DNA from: Mixophyes australis
Lineage: Eukaryota > Chordata > Amphibia > Anura > Limnodynastidae
Assembly: GCA_036250195.1 (NCBI GenBank)
Contig: JAVHZZ010000003.1
Location: 55,133,521-55,197,520, forward strand
Reading direction: 5' to 3'
DNA length: 64,000 bases
This document shows positions 20,814 through 31,785 of the stretch, piece after piece. How positions within the stretch are numbered: position 1 is the stretch's first letter; the number at the start of each line of letters is the position of its first letter. The notes under the pieces were generated by a model that searched no databases, was not told the DNA's origin, and saw only the letters and a program-made list of their open reading frames with translations. The position numbers and the translations under genes were made by a program.

Positions 20814-23810
20814 CTACTGAGGCAAGATGTCGTCCTCATCCTCAACCTCTGATTCCTCTCCCCCTACAGTGTGTACTTCCTCCTCATCACACATTATCAA
20901 TTCGTCCCCGCTGGACTCCACAACCACAGGTCCCTCTGTACTATCTGGAGGGCAGTGCTGTACTTCATTGAGGAATTGATTATTCATTTTTATAAACATC
21001 ATTTTTTCAACGTTATGAGGAAGCAACCTCCTTCGCCGCTCACTGACCAGGTTCCCCGCTGCACTAAAAACTCTTTCCGAATACACACTGGAGGGGGGAC
21101 AACTCAGGTAAAATAGAGCCAGTTTGTACAGGGGCTTCCAAACTGCCTTTTTTTCCTGCCAGTAACAATATGGACTGTCTGACATGTCTACTTGGATGGT
21201 GTCAGCAAAGTAATCATCCACAATTTTTTCTATTGTGACAGCATCCAATGCAGCGACAGTAGACATGTCTGCAATGGTTGGCAGGTCCTTCAGTCCGGAC
21301 CAGATGTTATCAGCATCCCCGCCAGCGCCTCTTTTGGGAAAACTGAGCTTTTTCCTCGCAGCCATAGATGTGGAAGAAAATGAGGGTGGAGCTGTTGGCA
21401 TGTCACGGTCCTCTTCAGAGGACAATCTCCTGACCAGCAGGTCTTTGCACCGCTGTAGACTTGTGTCCGCCGGAAACAGAGACACAACATACGCTTTAAA
21501 CCGAGGATCGAGCACGGTGGCCAGAATGTATTCCTCTGACTTTAAAAGAGTGACCACCCTCGGATCCTGGCAAAGCGTACGAAGGGCTACATCCACAAGA
21601 GCTACATGCTTGGTGTAATCGCAATGGCTTACCAGCTCCTCCCTCACTTTCTCCAGCTGCTTCTGCAACAGCCTGATCAGGGGAATGACCTGACTCAAGC
21701 TGGCAGTGTCGGAACTGACTTCTCGTGTGGCAAGTTCAAATGGCTGCAGAACCTTGCACAACACGGAAATCAGTCTCCACTGCGCTTGACTGAGGCGCAT
21801 CCCCACTCCTTTGCCTATGTCGTAGGTGGCTGTGTAGGCCTGAATGGCCTTTTGCTGCTCCTCCATCCTCTGCAGCATATAGAGGGTGGAGTTCCAGCGC
21901 GTCACAACCTCTTGTTTGAGGTGATGGCAGGGCAGGTTCATGCTTTTTTGATGTGCCTCTAGTCTGCGGTAGGCACTGGCTGAATGCCGAAAGTGTCCAG
22001 CAATTTTGCGCGCCACCGCAAGCATCTCCTGCACACCCCTGTCACTCTTGAGGTAATGCTGCACCACCAAATTAATGGTGTGGGCAAAACATGGGACGTG
22101 CTGGAAATTGCCCATATTTAATGCCCGCACAATGTTACTGGCATTGTCTGACACCACAAATCCCCATGAGAGTCTAAGTGGGGTAAGCCACTGGGAGATA
22201 ATTTCCCTCATTTTCTCTAATATGTTGTCAGCGTTGTGCCTCTTATTAAAGCCTGTAATGCACAATGTTGCCTGCCTTTGCATGAGCAGCCATTTTGTAG
22301 ATGCTGCTACTGATGCAGCTGTTGCTGTTGCTGCGGAAGGGGATGCATCTACCCAGTGGGCTGTCACAGTCATATAGTCCTTCGTTTGCCCAGAACCACT
22401 TGTCCACATGTCCGTGGTTAAGTGGACAGTGGGTACAACCACATTTTTAAGAGCACTGAGGACACTTGATCGTACTTCTCTGTACATTTTTGGTATCGCC
22501 TGCCTAGTGAAGTGGAATCTCGAGGGGATTTGGTACCGGGGACACAATACCTCCATCAACCCTCTAAATCCCACTCCACTGATGGCGGACACCGGGCGCA
22601 CGTCTAACACCAACATTGCAGTTACAGCCGCAGTTATACGCTTTGCAATAGGGTGACTACTATCGTATTTTGTGATCATGGCAAACGACTGTTGGACGGT
22701 CAATTGTTTTGTGAAAGACTTAGCGGTCTTACGACTTCCCCTCTGGGAAGATGACCGACTAACAGCAGCAACAGCAGCAGTGGCAGTAGTAGGCGTACCG
22801 CTGCAGGATTCCTCGGATGAATCCTGTATTGAGGAGGACTCAGTCTGGCTGCTGACTTGGGCTGCAGGACTGAATCTGATGGAGATTGTGGAGGAAGTTG
22901 ACGAGGAGGGTGTTGCTGGTGTGTATCCAACTGGACCACGGGATTTAGGTGTCCCTGTACCGATGAGGGTCCTAGCCCCAGTTCCTGAACTAACCACTGA
23001 ACTATGAAGGTTATTCAGGTGACGTATAAGGGAGGATGTTCCTAGGTGGGCAAGATCCTTACCCCTGCTTATTTGAGCTTTACATAAGCTACATATGGCC
23101 ATACATTGGTTGTCTGGATTTGGATAAAAATAACTCCAGACCGAAGAGGTGCATTTTTTGGTCTTCTGACCAGGCATGACGATGGGCTTTTTCATCCCAT
23201 GGACATCAGCTGTTTCCCCCCCTGGTGCCTCATTTACAATAACCACATCACCATCCTCATCATCAAGTTCCTCCACAGCGCCAGCTACATCATCAATAGC
23301 CTCCTCCCGAGCCACCTCTTCCCGTACAGTGATGGGAAGGTCAGGCTTGACAACCACCAACACCCTTGGACTCGCCTTGGGGATTTGTGATAATTTCTCT
23401 TTAGAAGGCAGAGTTGTTTGCTGTTTTGTTGCTGACAGCATAACTCTCTTCAATTTTTTGTAGGGGGGGGGAGGAGGAGGAGGGCTAAGATCCGTGGGTG
23501 AAGCTGAACCACTAGTCATGAACACGGGCCAGGGCCTAAGCCGTTCCTTGCCACTCCGTGTCGTAAATGGCATATTGGCAACTTTACGTTTCTCCTCAGA
23601 TGATTTTAAGTTTCTCTTTTTGCTACTTTTTCTTAACTTGGGCTTTTTGGATTTTACATGCCCGGTACTACGAGATTGGGCATCGGGCTTGGAAGACGAC
23701 GTTGATGGCATTTCATCGTCTATGTCATGACTAGTGGCAGCAGCTTCAGCATTAGGAGGAAGTGGGTCTTGATCTTTCCCTACTTTATCCTCCAAATTTT
23801 TGGTCTCCAT
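20814..23810 (-). CDS. Intact hAT-family transposase with BED zinc finger
   Basis: The 998-codon frame starts at ATG 23810 (METKNLEDK); upstream in-frame codons have no ATG, only GTG at 23822. It should cut the element's ends and join them to target DNA in the nucleus. Residues 53-67 are a Lys/Arg-rich likely nuclear signal. A Pro run lies near 110-116. The BED finger is 220-271 with Cys240, Cys243, His264 and His269. The RNase H-like core has Asp467 (TTDMWTS), Asp555 (VSDN), the CFAH motif (Cys574, His577) and an RWNST motif near 638. The C-terminal dimerisation region, about 876-940, has SSVYSERVFSAAGNLVSE with Glu912, the expected third catalytic acid. The C-tail is acidic. It is longer than typical Ac/ZBED proteins (roughly 600-800) because of the N-terminal extension. 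No stop or frameshift is present, so it may be active. A domesticated host ZBED gene is less likely because the terminal repeats and target duplication are intact. Confidence 0.96.
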   Translation of the reverse strand: METKNLEDKVGKDQDPLPPNAEAAATSHDIDDEMPSTSSSKPDAQSRSTGHVKSKKPKLRKSSKKRNLKSSEEKRKVANMPFTTRSGKERLRPWPVFMTSGSASPTDLSPPPPPPPYKKLKRVMLSATKQQTTLPSKEKLSQIPKASPRVLVVVKPDLPITVREEVAREEAIDDVAGAVEELDDEDGDVVIVNEAPGGETADVHGMKKPIVMPGQKTKKCTSSVWSYFYPNPDNQCMAICSLCKAQISRGKDLAHLGTSSLIRHLNNLHSSVVSSGTGARTLIGTGTPKSRGPVGYTPATPSSSTSSTISIRFSPAAQVSSQTESSSIQDSSEESCSGTPTTATAAVAAVSRSSSQRGSRKTAKSFTKQLTVQQSFAMITKYDSSHPIAKRITAAVTAMLVLDVRPVSAISGVGFRGLMEVLCPRYQIPSRFHFTRQAIPKMYREVRSSVLSALKNVVVPTVHLTTDMWTSGSGQTKDYMTVTAHWVDASPSAATATAASVAASTKWLLMQRQATLCITGFNKRHNADNILEKMREIISQWLTPLRLSWGFVVSDNASNIVRALNMGNFQHVPCFAHTINLVVQHYLKSDRGVQEMLAVARKIAGHFRHSASAYRRLEAHQKSMNLPCHHLKQEVVTRWNSTLYMLQRMEEQQKAIQAYTATYDIGKGVGMRLSQAQWRLISVLCKVLQPFELATREVSSDTASLSQVIPLIRLLQKQLEKVREELVSHCDYTKHVALVDVALRTLCQDPRVVTLLKSEEYILATVLDPRFKAYVVSLFPADTSLQRCKDLLVRRLSSEEDRDMPTAPPSFSSTSMAARKKLSFPKRGAGGDADNIWSGLKDLPTIADMSTVAALDAVTIEKIVDDYFADTIQVDMSDSPYCYWQEKKAVWKPLYKLALFYLSCPPSSVYSERVFSAAGNLVSERRRRLLPHNVEKMMFIKMNNQFLNEVQHCPPDSTEGPVVVESSGDELIMCDEEEVHTVGGEESEVEDEDDILPQ

Positions 23811-23826
23811 TATATGTAGCACAAGA

Positions 23827-25050
23827 TACTGCAGAATGTGTGAACTTGGTAATATTGCAGTACCAATGGACTTATACTGCTGGATTGGTTTTGCAAATTT
23901 GGTTATAATTATTATGTATTTTTTTGTTTTTAAATTTTTATTTTTTTTTTACTTTTTTTTTATTTTTAAAAAACTTGGGAATAGTGGGGAAATAACTATG
24001 CCCTTAGAAGCACAGAGCACAGGACACAGCACCACTGGACTGAACAGGACACGGCACAGGACCCAGCAGCACTACGGAACTCAGCAGGACAGAGCACAGG
24101 ACACAGCACCACTGGACTGATACTGCAGAATGTGTGAACTTGGTAATATTGCAGTACCAATGGACTTATACTGCTGGATTGGTTTTGCAAATTTGGTTAT
24201 AATTATTATATATTTTTTTTTTTTTTTTAAATTTTATTTTTTTTTACTTTTTTTTTATTTTTTAAAAACTTGGGAATAATGGGGAAATAACTATGTCCTT
24301 AGAAGCACAGAGCACAGGACACAGCACCACTGGACTGAACAGGACACGGCACAGGACCCAGCAGCACTACGGAACTCAGCAGGACAGAGCACAGGACACA
24401 GCACCACTGGACTGATACTGCAGAATGTGTGAACTTTGTAATATTGCAGTACCAATGGACTTATACTGCTGGATTGGTTTTGCAAATTTGGTTATAATTA
24501 TTATATATTTTTTTTTTTTTTAATTTTTTATTATTTTTTACTTTTTTTTTATTTTTTAAAAACTTGGGAATAATGGGGAAATAACTATGCCCTTAGAAGC
24601 ACAGAGCACAGGACACAGCACCACTGGACTGAACAGGACACGGCACAGGACCCAGCAGCACTACGGAACTCAGCAGGACAGAGCACAGGACACAGCACCA
24701 CTGGACTGATACTGCAGAATGTGTAAACTTTGTAATATTGCAGTACCACTGGACTTTTACTGCTGAATGTGTGAACTTGGTAATATTGCAGTACCAATGG
24801 GCTTATACTGCAGGATTGGTTGTGCAAATTTTGTGGTAATTAAAAAAAATTAAAGTAGTTTTTGGTATTTTTTAAAAAACTTTTTTTTATTTTTTTAAAC
24901 ACAGGGGAATATTGGGGAAATAACTATGCCCTTAGAAGCACAGAGCACAGGACACAGCACCACTGGACTGAACAGGACACAGCACAGGACCCAGCAGCAC
25001 CACTGACCTCAGAAGGACAGAGCACAGCACACAGCACCACTGGACTGATA
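23827..25050. repeat. About four ~295-bp tandem repeats in the transposase leader
   Basis: TACTGCAGAATGTGTGAACT begins units at about 23826, 24116, 24412 and 24708. Each contains TGCTGGATTGGTTTTGCAAA, a long T-run and CCCTTAGAAGCACAGAGCAC. The first three are nearly identical; the fourth, outermost unit is diverged and has a short inner duplication. The start codon lies 16 bases beyond the first unit. Confidence 0.93.
23996..24827 (-). other. Repeated upstream open frames in the transposase leader
   Basis: Each leader repeat carries a 64-80-codon frame on the transposase strand (23996-24190, 24291-24485, 24585-24827) with near-identical Cys/Ser-rich products starting MQNQSSSISPLVLQYY or MHNQSCSISPLVLQYY. 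They precede the main start codon and could act as upstream ORFs. They could equally be by-products of the repeat, and no known domain is seen. Confidence 0.3.
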
Positions 25051-25054
25051 CTGC

Positions 25055-25180
25055 AGAACACAGCACAGCACAGCACAGCACAGCACAGCACAGCACAGCA
25101 CTAAACAGCACTAAACAGCACAGCACAGCACTAAACAGCACAGCACTAAACAGCACAGAACTAAACAGCACAGAGGACCA
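25055..25180. repeat. CAGCA-type microsatellite
   Basis: Runs of ACAGC and ACAGCACTAA; low complexity, at the outer edge of the leader repeats. Confidence 0.9.
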
Positions 25181-25226
25181 CCTAACACACCCTCCCTCTA
25201 CCCTGATCAATGCCCGAGTGAAGATG

Positions 25227-25409
25227 GCGGCGACTAGCGGGGAATTTATAGGATCCGAGTATCGCGAGATCCGACAACGGGATTATGAGTCAGAGCCTCA
25301 GTTTCACTTTTGAATTTGGCGCCAATACCCGGATCTGTCTCGGATCCGACTCGGATCCGCAACGTTCGGGTGGGCTCGGATTTCATAAATCCGAGTGCGC
25401 TCATCCCTA
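25227..25409. promoter_or_regulatory. Right subterminal ATCCGA repeats of hAT copy B
   Basis: GGATCCGAG, GAGATCCGAC, CGGATCCGACTCGGATCC and AAATCCGAG are clustered within 180 bp of the end. This mirrors the left end and is likely the transposase docking region. Confidence 0.55.
25244..25250 (-). promoter_or_regulatory. TATA box of hAT copy B
   Basis: TATAAAT on the minus strand, followed about 20 bases later by GCCGCCATCTT. Its position relative to the tip and the adjacent TATCGCGAGA word match copy A, which supports real use. Confidence 0.6.
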
Positions 25410-25417
25410 AAATATAA
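25410..25417. repeat. Right target-site duplication of hAT copy B
   Basis: AAATATAA, identical to 18092-18099. Confidence 0.93.
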
Positions 25418-26428
25418 CACATGAACCCAAGTCAGTGAAAACCCCTCAACAGTGTTTACACTAAGTACTAAGTAACAAGAGACAAATAAAGCTTTAAGAT
25501 GCACTGGTATAGGTAGAAACTGGACATAATACCGAGGGTCAGTATCCCTTAGAACCAGTGCAATTACTAGTGAAATTGATTGCTACTGAACAAGTACTTG
25601 AGTCCAAAATGGCCTAGGGCTTGGGTATGTGATTGAAAGTAATATATTTGGCTTAAAACTTTTTATATAGTTAATTGAAAAGAAATTGTCTAATCGAAGA
25701 GTGATTGTAATAGTATTAAAATTATTAATTGTAAAATTTAAAAGTGACCTCTAGAGTCATGTATGAAGCGTTATATGAAGACTGATATTTTATTAATAAT
25801 TTATATGGTAATTTATGACTGTTTTATTACAATGTTTTTAGAGTCATTTACAAAATAATCTATTAGTGTTGTACCCAGTTAAGCTTCCTGTAAATACCCT
25901 GACATTTGCCCTTCCCCACTCCTTTTCCTTACTACTGATAATAAAGTTCATTCCTTATTTCCACTTATTTGTTTTTGGGAATCTTACGTTTCTCAGTGAT
26001 GATTTTAACACTGTCTCCAGAAGTAGTGAAGTAGTGGTCACCATCGACAACCACACCGCTGGAGCACCATAAATAATATCCAGTACAGTAATTATTCTGG
26101 TGCACAAAATCAAAATGTATGAATGCACTACAGCTGTACAACATATGTTTGTATGCTGTCCTTAACTGACAGTGCTAAATTGCAGTATGCAGGGGGTTTG
26201 CACACAGTCTGAAACTGTCTGAAACTGAGACAGTGATCAGTCTGACCAGCAACTTGCAAGTGCAACTGACTAAAAAAAAATCTTTATACATTTATGAAAG
26301 AGAAATACTAAATGCAATAAGACAGGAATCCTGACACACAATTTAGTAAGCCTGTCACCATGTGGATTATAATGCACCAATGTCTGCAGAACCTCACTTA
26401 GATGCATTGTCTCAGCAGTAAGGTGTCC
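25418..26428. other. No recognisable feature
   Basis: Unique AT-rich flank. A short tandem CTGAAACTGTCTGAAACTG lies near 26210. Confidence 0.4.
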
Positions 26429-27836
26429 CTGGAAATTGTTTTCAAATGTTGACTATTGACAGGCATTCTACACAAAACACACATCAAACACAAAGCAATT
26501 CAGCCCAAAACACGCAACATAAACACAGGCATTCTGTCCTAAAAACATGTCAAACACAATGGCGATCAGCAAAACCACAAGTTATACACACAGGCAATCT
26601 TCTCTTTGGGCAGCACAGTGGCTTAGTGGCTAGCACTTCTGCCTCACAGCACTGGGTTCAAGAGTTCAATTCCCGACCATGGCCTTATCTGTGTGGAGTT
26701 TGTATGTTCTCCCTGTGTTTGCGTGGGTTTCCTCCGGGTGCTCCGGTTTCCTCCCACACACCAAAAACATACTGGTAGGTTAATTGGCTGCTATCAAAAT
26801 TGACCCTAGTCTCTCCCTCTCTGTCTGTCTGTGTGTGAGTGTTTGGGACTGATGTGAATGCGTTCTCTGTACAGCGCTGCGGAATTAGTGGCGCTATATA
26901 AATAAATGATGATGATGATGATGATGAATACACACAATATACACACATTGGGTTTGAATTATGTCCAAACACAATTTGCACATAAGTTGTGCTTTTAAAA
27001 GGAGCACGGAACTTGAGCATAGCTGTGACTATTTTCAAATCTAAGCGTATATCAAGATACGGTTCAATTTGAATCTAGGTGGATGTACATTCTGCCTTAA
27101 TATTACTTGCGTTATGTAGACACACAGGACCTGAGTCATTAAGGGACGTATCTCTGTTTTTTGTGAGTATCATATGCAATTCCCTTCTGCGCATACCCAG
27201 AACAAGGACACTCGGCCGTCAATAAAAGAAAGTCCGCTGCCTATGCCAACCCAAATGACAGTTACGCCAGCCTACGATTTCGGGAAGTGAACAGGGCGGG
27301 GATGGGTACTCGATGCACAATGTGGGCGTGCCAAACTCAAGTGAATGCAGCCACGTCGGAATGAAGCTCTGTGTGTGTGAAAGTTTATTGTTTTTCTGCC
27401 GTATCTCTTGCACTATCTAAGGGTCTAGTCTAAGTCCTGGGTCAGTATTGTATGCAATCAGGAGCAACTGTAAAAATGCATTGTTTGTATAGTAGACATT
27501 AAGGACAACCTAATAAATGGTTTTCAACGGGAAAATAAAAATTATAAAAAAAAATTTTTTAGACAGTTTCCATTTCTAATCATAAATGACGATATTATTG
27601 ACAGGTAACATTAATTGACTAATATTTTTTTTCTGAGATTTCAAATTCCACATATGTATTGTACTCATCCGGCAGTGTCTGGTCTAGTAGAGCAGAATGA
27701 ACCTACATCCATGGTCAACATCACACGTATCTTGAGATCCGCTACTTGCTGACCCTGGGAGTATGCAGAGATGATTTACATGCCGTTGTGAACAACTACA
27801 CAATGCGCTCAGTATGCTGCCTTAATGACTGAGGCC
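26429..27836 (+). mobile_element. Dispersed repeat copy 1 (GGGCCTGAGTCATTAAGG family), carrying a SINE
   Basis: Apart from the 320-bp SINE it aligns end to end with 41288-42374 (about 1,088 vs 1,087 bp). An inner part, 27127-27836, has inverted ends GGACCTGAGTCATTAAGGG and CCTTAATGACTGAGGCCC. Related ends occur at 40968-42374 and 58200-58518, so this is a non-autonomous inverted-repeat DNA element with extra sequence on its left. Confidence 0.8.
26608..26927 (+). mobile_element. Full-length tRNA-headed SINE
   Basis: The tRNA-like head has GCACAGTGGCTTAGTGGCTAG (A box) and GAGTTCAATTCCCGACC (B box). The conserved core is GTGTGGAGTTTGTATGTTCT..GGGTTTCCTCCGGGTGCTCC, as in V-SINE-type elements. 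The 3' part (CTGTACAGCGCTGCGGAATT..TATAAATAAATG) resembles L2-like LINE tails and ends in (ATG)n, suggesting mobilisation by L2 machinery. The paralogue at 41460 preserves the empty site. Confidence 0.9.
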
Positions 27837-28849
27837 CTCAGACTACAATATGTACAATAAAAGGTCACATCATAACACATAAAACTATGATCATAAAATA
27901 AAATAAAAATCAACTTTTAACATTTTATTAATATTTATTTTCAAATACATTTTAATATATTTTTTTAATATAATTTACATAAATAAAGAAGCTTTCAATG
28001 TGTACTGTACATACAATGCATTTTTATATTATATCTTAGCTGTATACAGTTGTTCTATGATAGCTTTTATTAAGATTATTCCATGTTAATCAGCATTTAC
28101 CCTCTAGTGGGTGCAAATGATGCTGCTGGAAACAAGCGTACTTATGACAAGCACATACTTAAATCAGCCACGTTAGAATGCCCTTACGTTAGTCTGCCTC
28201 TTCGTTCACCCATTGACGCCTCTAGGGAGTCATAAGTGTCATTTGCGGTCAGACATGACTTACATGCAATTGTGTTCATTGACATAATGTTTATTTCTAG
28301 GTAACCGCAGAACTATTTCCCTATATGCTACGCAAGAGTTTATGCTCAAGAAACACAATAAGCACATATGCATTGTGCCCAGAACACAATAGACATTATT
28401 TGCAAAGAATATTGCTGTGGTTTTGCCTTTCACTGCTAGTACTTCACTCCTTTTTCCATTGCACTTATCTATACCACTACCCAGTGGTTGGAGTGAGCTG
28501 TTATGCGGTGACATGCCATACCGCCACTTCTTCTTCTGTCTTCATCGTAAAGCTATCGAATTCCATTCACTTACATTTTCCATACCACCACTTCTACATT
28601 TTCACTTAGACCACTGTCTATAGCTGTTGAAGGCACAGCTTTGTTTTGTGTGTGATGAATCTCCAGAACTGGGTGTATCACCCACCACACCATCTTCTTT
28701 ATAATACTAGTGTTAGAACTACAATTCCCATCATTTTTTTTACATAGTGTAGGTTATCCGTAATTTCATTGTTATAAACTGCATCCTGTTGCTGCATCTT
28801 TTTCATTGAATGCTAAACCTCTTGCACATATGAAGATCTATTACTGTAA
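27837..28849. other. No recognisable gene; AT-rich
   Basis: The right flank of the dispersed repeat. Only short unsupported frames. Confidence 0.4.
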
Positions 28850-29440
28850 GTGATAAATAAAAGCACAGACACCAGTGTAAATTTGGCAAATAAGGTCACA
28901 GTTTAATTAAAACAAGAATGGTGGCTGAGATTGCGAGTCAGCAAAACAACCAATATCAGAAGCCAGACAGTGGATGGCCACATGGCCCTGAAACTCCTGG
29001 ACCCGGGATATCATCCTTTAGGACTGGCCGGTGCTTAATCTGGCATCAGAGTGACTACATCCCCTCCCGACTCACAATGACGTGCCCACACAAAGCAGGT
29101 TAAGGCCCCCACACAAAAGGACTAAGAGCCATGCTACTCAAAGGGGGAAGTGCCCTGCGGCCAATCAGTGGAAGCACTATATTAGTCGCTGACTGCAATG
29201 CTTTCCTGCCTCATCTGTAAGCAGGGAGAGAGCTTTAATAACAAACTGGTGAAAAAAATACAACAGTGATATGTGAAGGGAAGGAGGGAGGGATTTTGTG
29301 CAGCAAAATGAAGCCCAGCAACCACTGGGGGGAGAATATATAGGAAAGCCCAAGGTCTTCCCCGTGGATACTAGACTGGGTGAAACAAGAAACTGATCCC
29401 CGAATAGGTAAGTGAATAACACTCACACAAATACATGAGT
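28850..29440 (-). mobile_element. LTR-like dispersed repeat, member 1
   Basis: On the minus strand it starts TGTTATTCACTTACC, passes a TATATATTC box and GCATTGCAGTCAGCGACTAA (also at 47627), and ends after AAACTGTGACC and GTGTCTGTGCTTTTATT. The shared landmarks with 47408-48060 show one family. The promoter-like and polyadenylation-like arrangement suggests a solo LTR, but I found no clean target duplication. Confidence 0.5.
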
Positions 29441-30159
29441 TTAAGTGCATTCAACTTTATGACCTCTTTATGGCTTCTTCAGGGTTGCTACCATTATTAT
29501 ATTATTATCACCAAGGTTGTATATCTGTGTATTGCTACCTCATCATTTTCAAAATCCAGGTCCACTTATGGCCCAGAATATATATATGGTCATTAGTGAT
29601 AACTTCTTCATTTCATCCATGTGTCAATTTAAATTTGTTGTCTCACTTTGTGCACGGATTGCTAAATTAAGAGTAATACCCCTCTGTACTACTTTGCGAT
29701 CCTGTGATTAAAGCGGAGAGTATTTAAGTGACGTGATATTGCTATACCGCCCCATTGTTCTTATTCAGAGCCAAGTATATTACACTGATTAAGAGTCATT
29801 TTACTATATAGCAAAATTTCAACTTCTAGACCAGAATTTAGTTCTATCACCTATAGTTACTGAAGGCCCAGAGCATGGAGTAAGGGGAGAAGAGATCAAG
29901 GAGGAGGTTAAGAACATTAAAACGATTGTAACTACTAAGATAATGATGTACGTAAACCACCTATCCAGTGCTTGTTGTCATTATGGTTTAATGGGACAGC
30001 TTGCTCTGGGGGTCAGGTAGGGAATGCTGGGTCATAGCATTGTGGGGAGTGCCTCTGACATTGTATGATAAAGGGAAGCAGTGCTAGATTTATTGCACAT
30101 GCTGGGTGAAGGGGGGCCCAACACTACAGGACTGTGTGCCTCTGGTGATGGTCTCTATG
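29441..30159. other. No recognisable feature
   Basis: Unique sequence between an LTR-like repeat and a short hAT element. Confidence 0.4.
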
Positions 30160-30167
30160 CCTTAGGG

Positions 30168-30360
30168 CAGGGTTTCCCAAACCCAGTCCCCAGGGCTCTC
30201 CAACAGTGCAGGTTTTCTATATTTCCTTACTGGAGCACAGGTGTATTCATTACTGACTGACACATTGTAACAGATCCACAGGTGGTCCTAAATATGTCAC
30301 ATGTGATCCGGAAAACCTGCACTGTTGGGGAGTCCTGAGGACTGGGTTTGGGAAACCTTG
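30168..30360. mobile_element. Non-autonomous hAT MITE, 193 bp
   Basis: Ends CAGGGTTTCCCAAACCCAGT and, on the other strand, CAAGGTTTCCCAAACCCAGT. The exact 8-bp duplication CCTTAGGG flanks it (30160-30167 and 30361-30368). No coding capacity. Confidence 0.93.
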
Positions 30361-30368
30361 CCTTAGGG

Positions 30369-31785
30369 GATGATGCTCTATATTGCATCAGATCAAAGGA
30401 TGACTTGGGCTGTGACTTGGATCAACAAGAATCCCTGTGGGAGTTGAATGTAGCAGCAAACTGAGCTAGCTATTGGGGGCTGAAAGAGCACTGACAGATT
30501 CTATTAAGGAGTGAGGGGACAGCAGAGTAGAAAGGTTGGATATGGGACCACTGCAGACATTTGTTATTACATTATAAGCTGCAGGGGGTGGAGTCAGGGT
30601 GGTCTATTACACTTGTTGCTTGTCTTTGTCACATTGTATCTTTCCCTATCTGAGCATTGATTGACCGTAAGGATAGATTTATTGATTATAAAATTTAAAA
30701 ACAAATCATGAAGAACCATATTTTATTTTATCCCATTCAACGTAAGCAGGAAAATTAGCTCCTGACAATTTGTAATTAACTATTATTAATTATAGTATGG
30801 GTTCTGCTATATCTTTAAATTATACATGTATGCAACATAAACATTAAAATGTTTATATTGGTTTTTTTTTTCTTTCAATAACCTTTTTTGTTTAACTTTG
30901 ATGGGCTTATGAAAATATATATGTCTTCAATATATTACATTACTTCAGATTTGAACAGTCTAAGACCTTGTACACACATATGTTAAATTTACAACTTCAA
31001 CATGCTTTGTAAAAGTGCAGTAAATGCGTTTTAACCCTGATACTCTAAAAAATAATGTAAGGTAATGTTCCGGTATATACATAATTTTTGACAAGCGTTT
31101 GCTTCTTGTAGTTTCAATTTTGCCACTGTCCCAAGTGTTTAAGCAATTGATATGATATAAGAAGTTCTATGGAAGTGTTCAGAAATTACTTAGTAAATGA
31201 AGAATGCAATTAAAATGCACTTTGAACACTTTGTTAAAAGTGAGGACAATATGCATGGTTTTGTCTATACTTTTAATAGATAATTGTTTTTTTTAACTTT
31301 TTGTCGGTATTAGAATTCCATACTAATTTATTAACCACTCTTTCCGGAAAGAAAGTGATTTTAGGAACTTTGTGTTTTATTGTTGCCAATCATATAATTT
31401 TGTGCAAAAAAAACCTTCTCCCTGTAGTTAGCAGCTTTTGCTATTCACATCATCACATGCTAATTTGGCTTATTTAGTGTTTTTATCGTATTTTCCATCT
31501 GGTGCTCCAGTGATTCTTGCATGAACTGCCGTATCTCTTGCTGTTAATTGTAACATTAAAATTAATAGCATGATCTCACATACTGTACAAAGCATTTTAT
31601 CACACATCAGCATGTTCCGTGAAGGGCTGTTACAAAGAGTGATAAGTGATAAGAAGCACACTTTTAAATGAAAACAATGCTCTAATACAAGACAAGCATT
31701 ATCTCATCATGCCATTATGAACGCTTGCTTAGAATGTAAGAAGAGCATTTAGTGCACCAAAAATTATGTTGACATGTTCAACTTT
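30369..31785. other. No recognisable gene
   Basis: Unique AT-rich sequence. GCCGTATCTCTTGC at about 31529 is also found in the dispersed repeats near 27400 and 41258, so an old repeat fragment may be present. Confidence 0.4.

Larger units (their letters stand above)
18100..25409 (-). mobile_element. Complete hAT transposon copy B, 7,310 bp
   Basis: Termini are TAGGGATGTGC (left) and TAGGGATGAGCG (right, minus strand), flanked by a perfect 8-bp duplication AAATATAA. In transcript order (right to left) it has a subterminal ATCCGA-rich region, a TATA box, a leader with about four ~295-bp repeats, one long transposase frame, a 3' stem-loop and polyadenylation signal, decayed transposase fragments, a 77-bp satellite of about 19-20 units, and a TCGGAT-rich left end. 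All parts expected for autonomy are present. The exact duplication and intact frame suggest recent insertion. Confidence 0.95.

Noticed and set aside
23811..23822. Extending the transposase start upstream to 23822
   Set aside because: The codon there is GTG, not ATG; the first ATG in frame is at 23810, and eukaryotic initiation favours it.
25970..26015. Possible hAT transposase fragment
   Set aside because: CTTACGTTTCTCAGTGATGATTTTAA resembles 23581-23608, but the match is about 25 bp with nothing collinear around it; chance is plausible.
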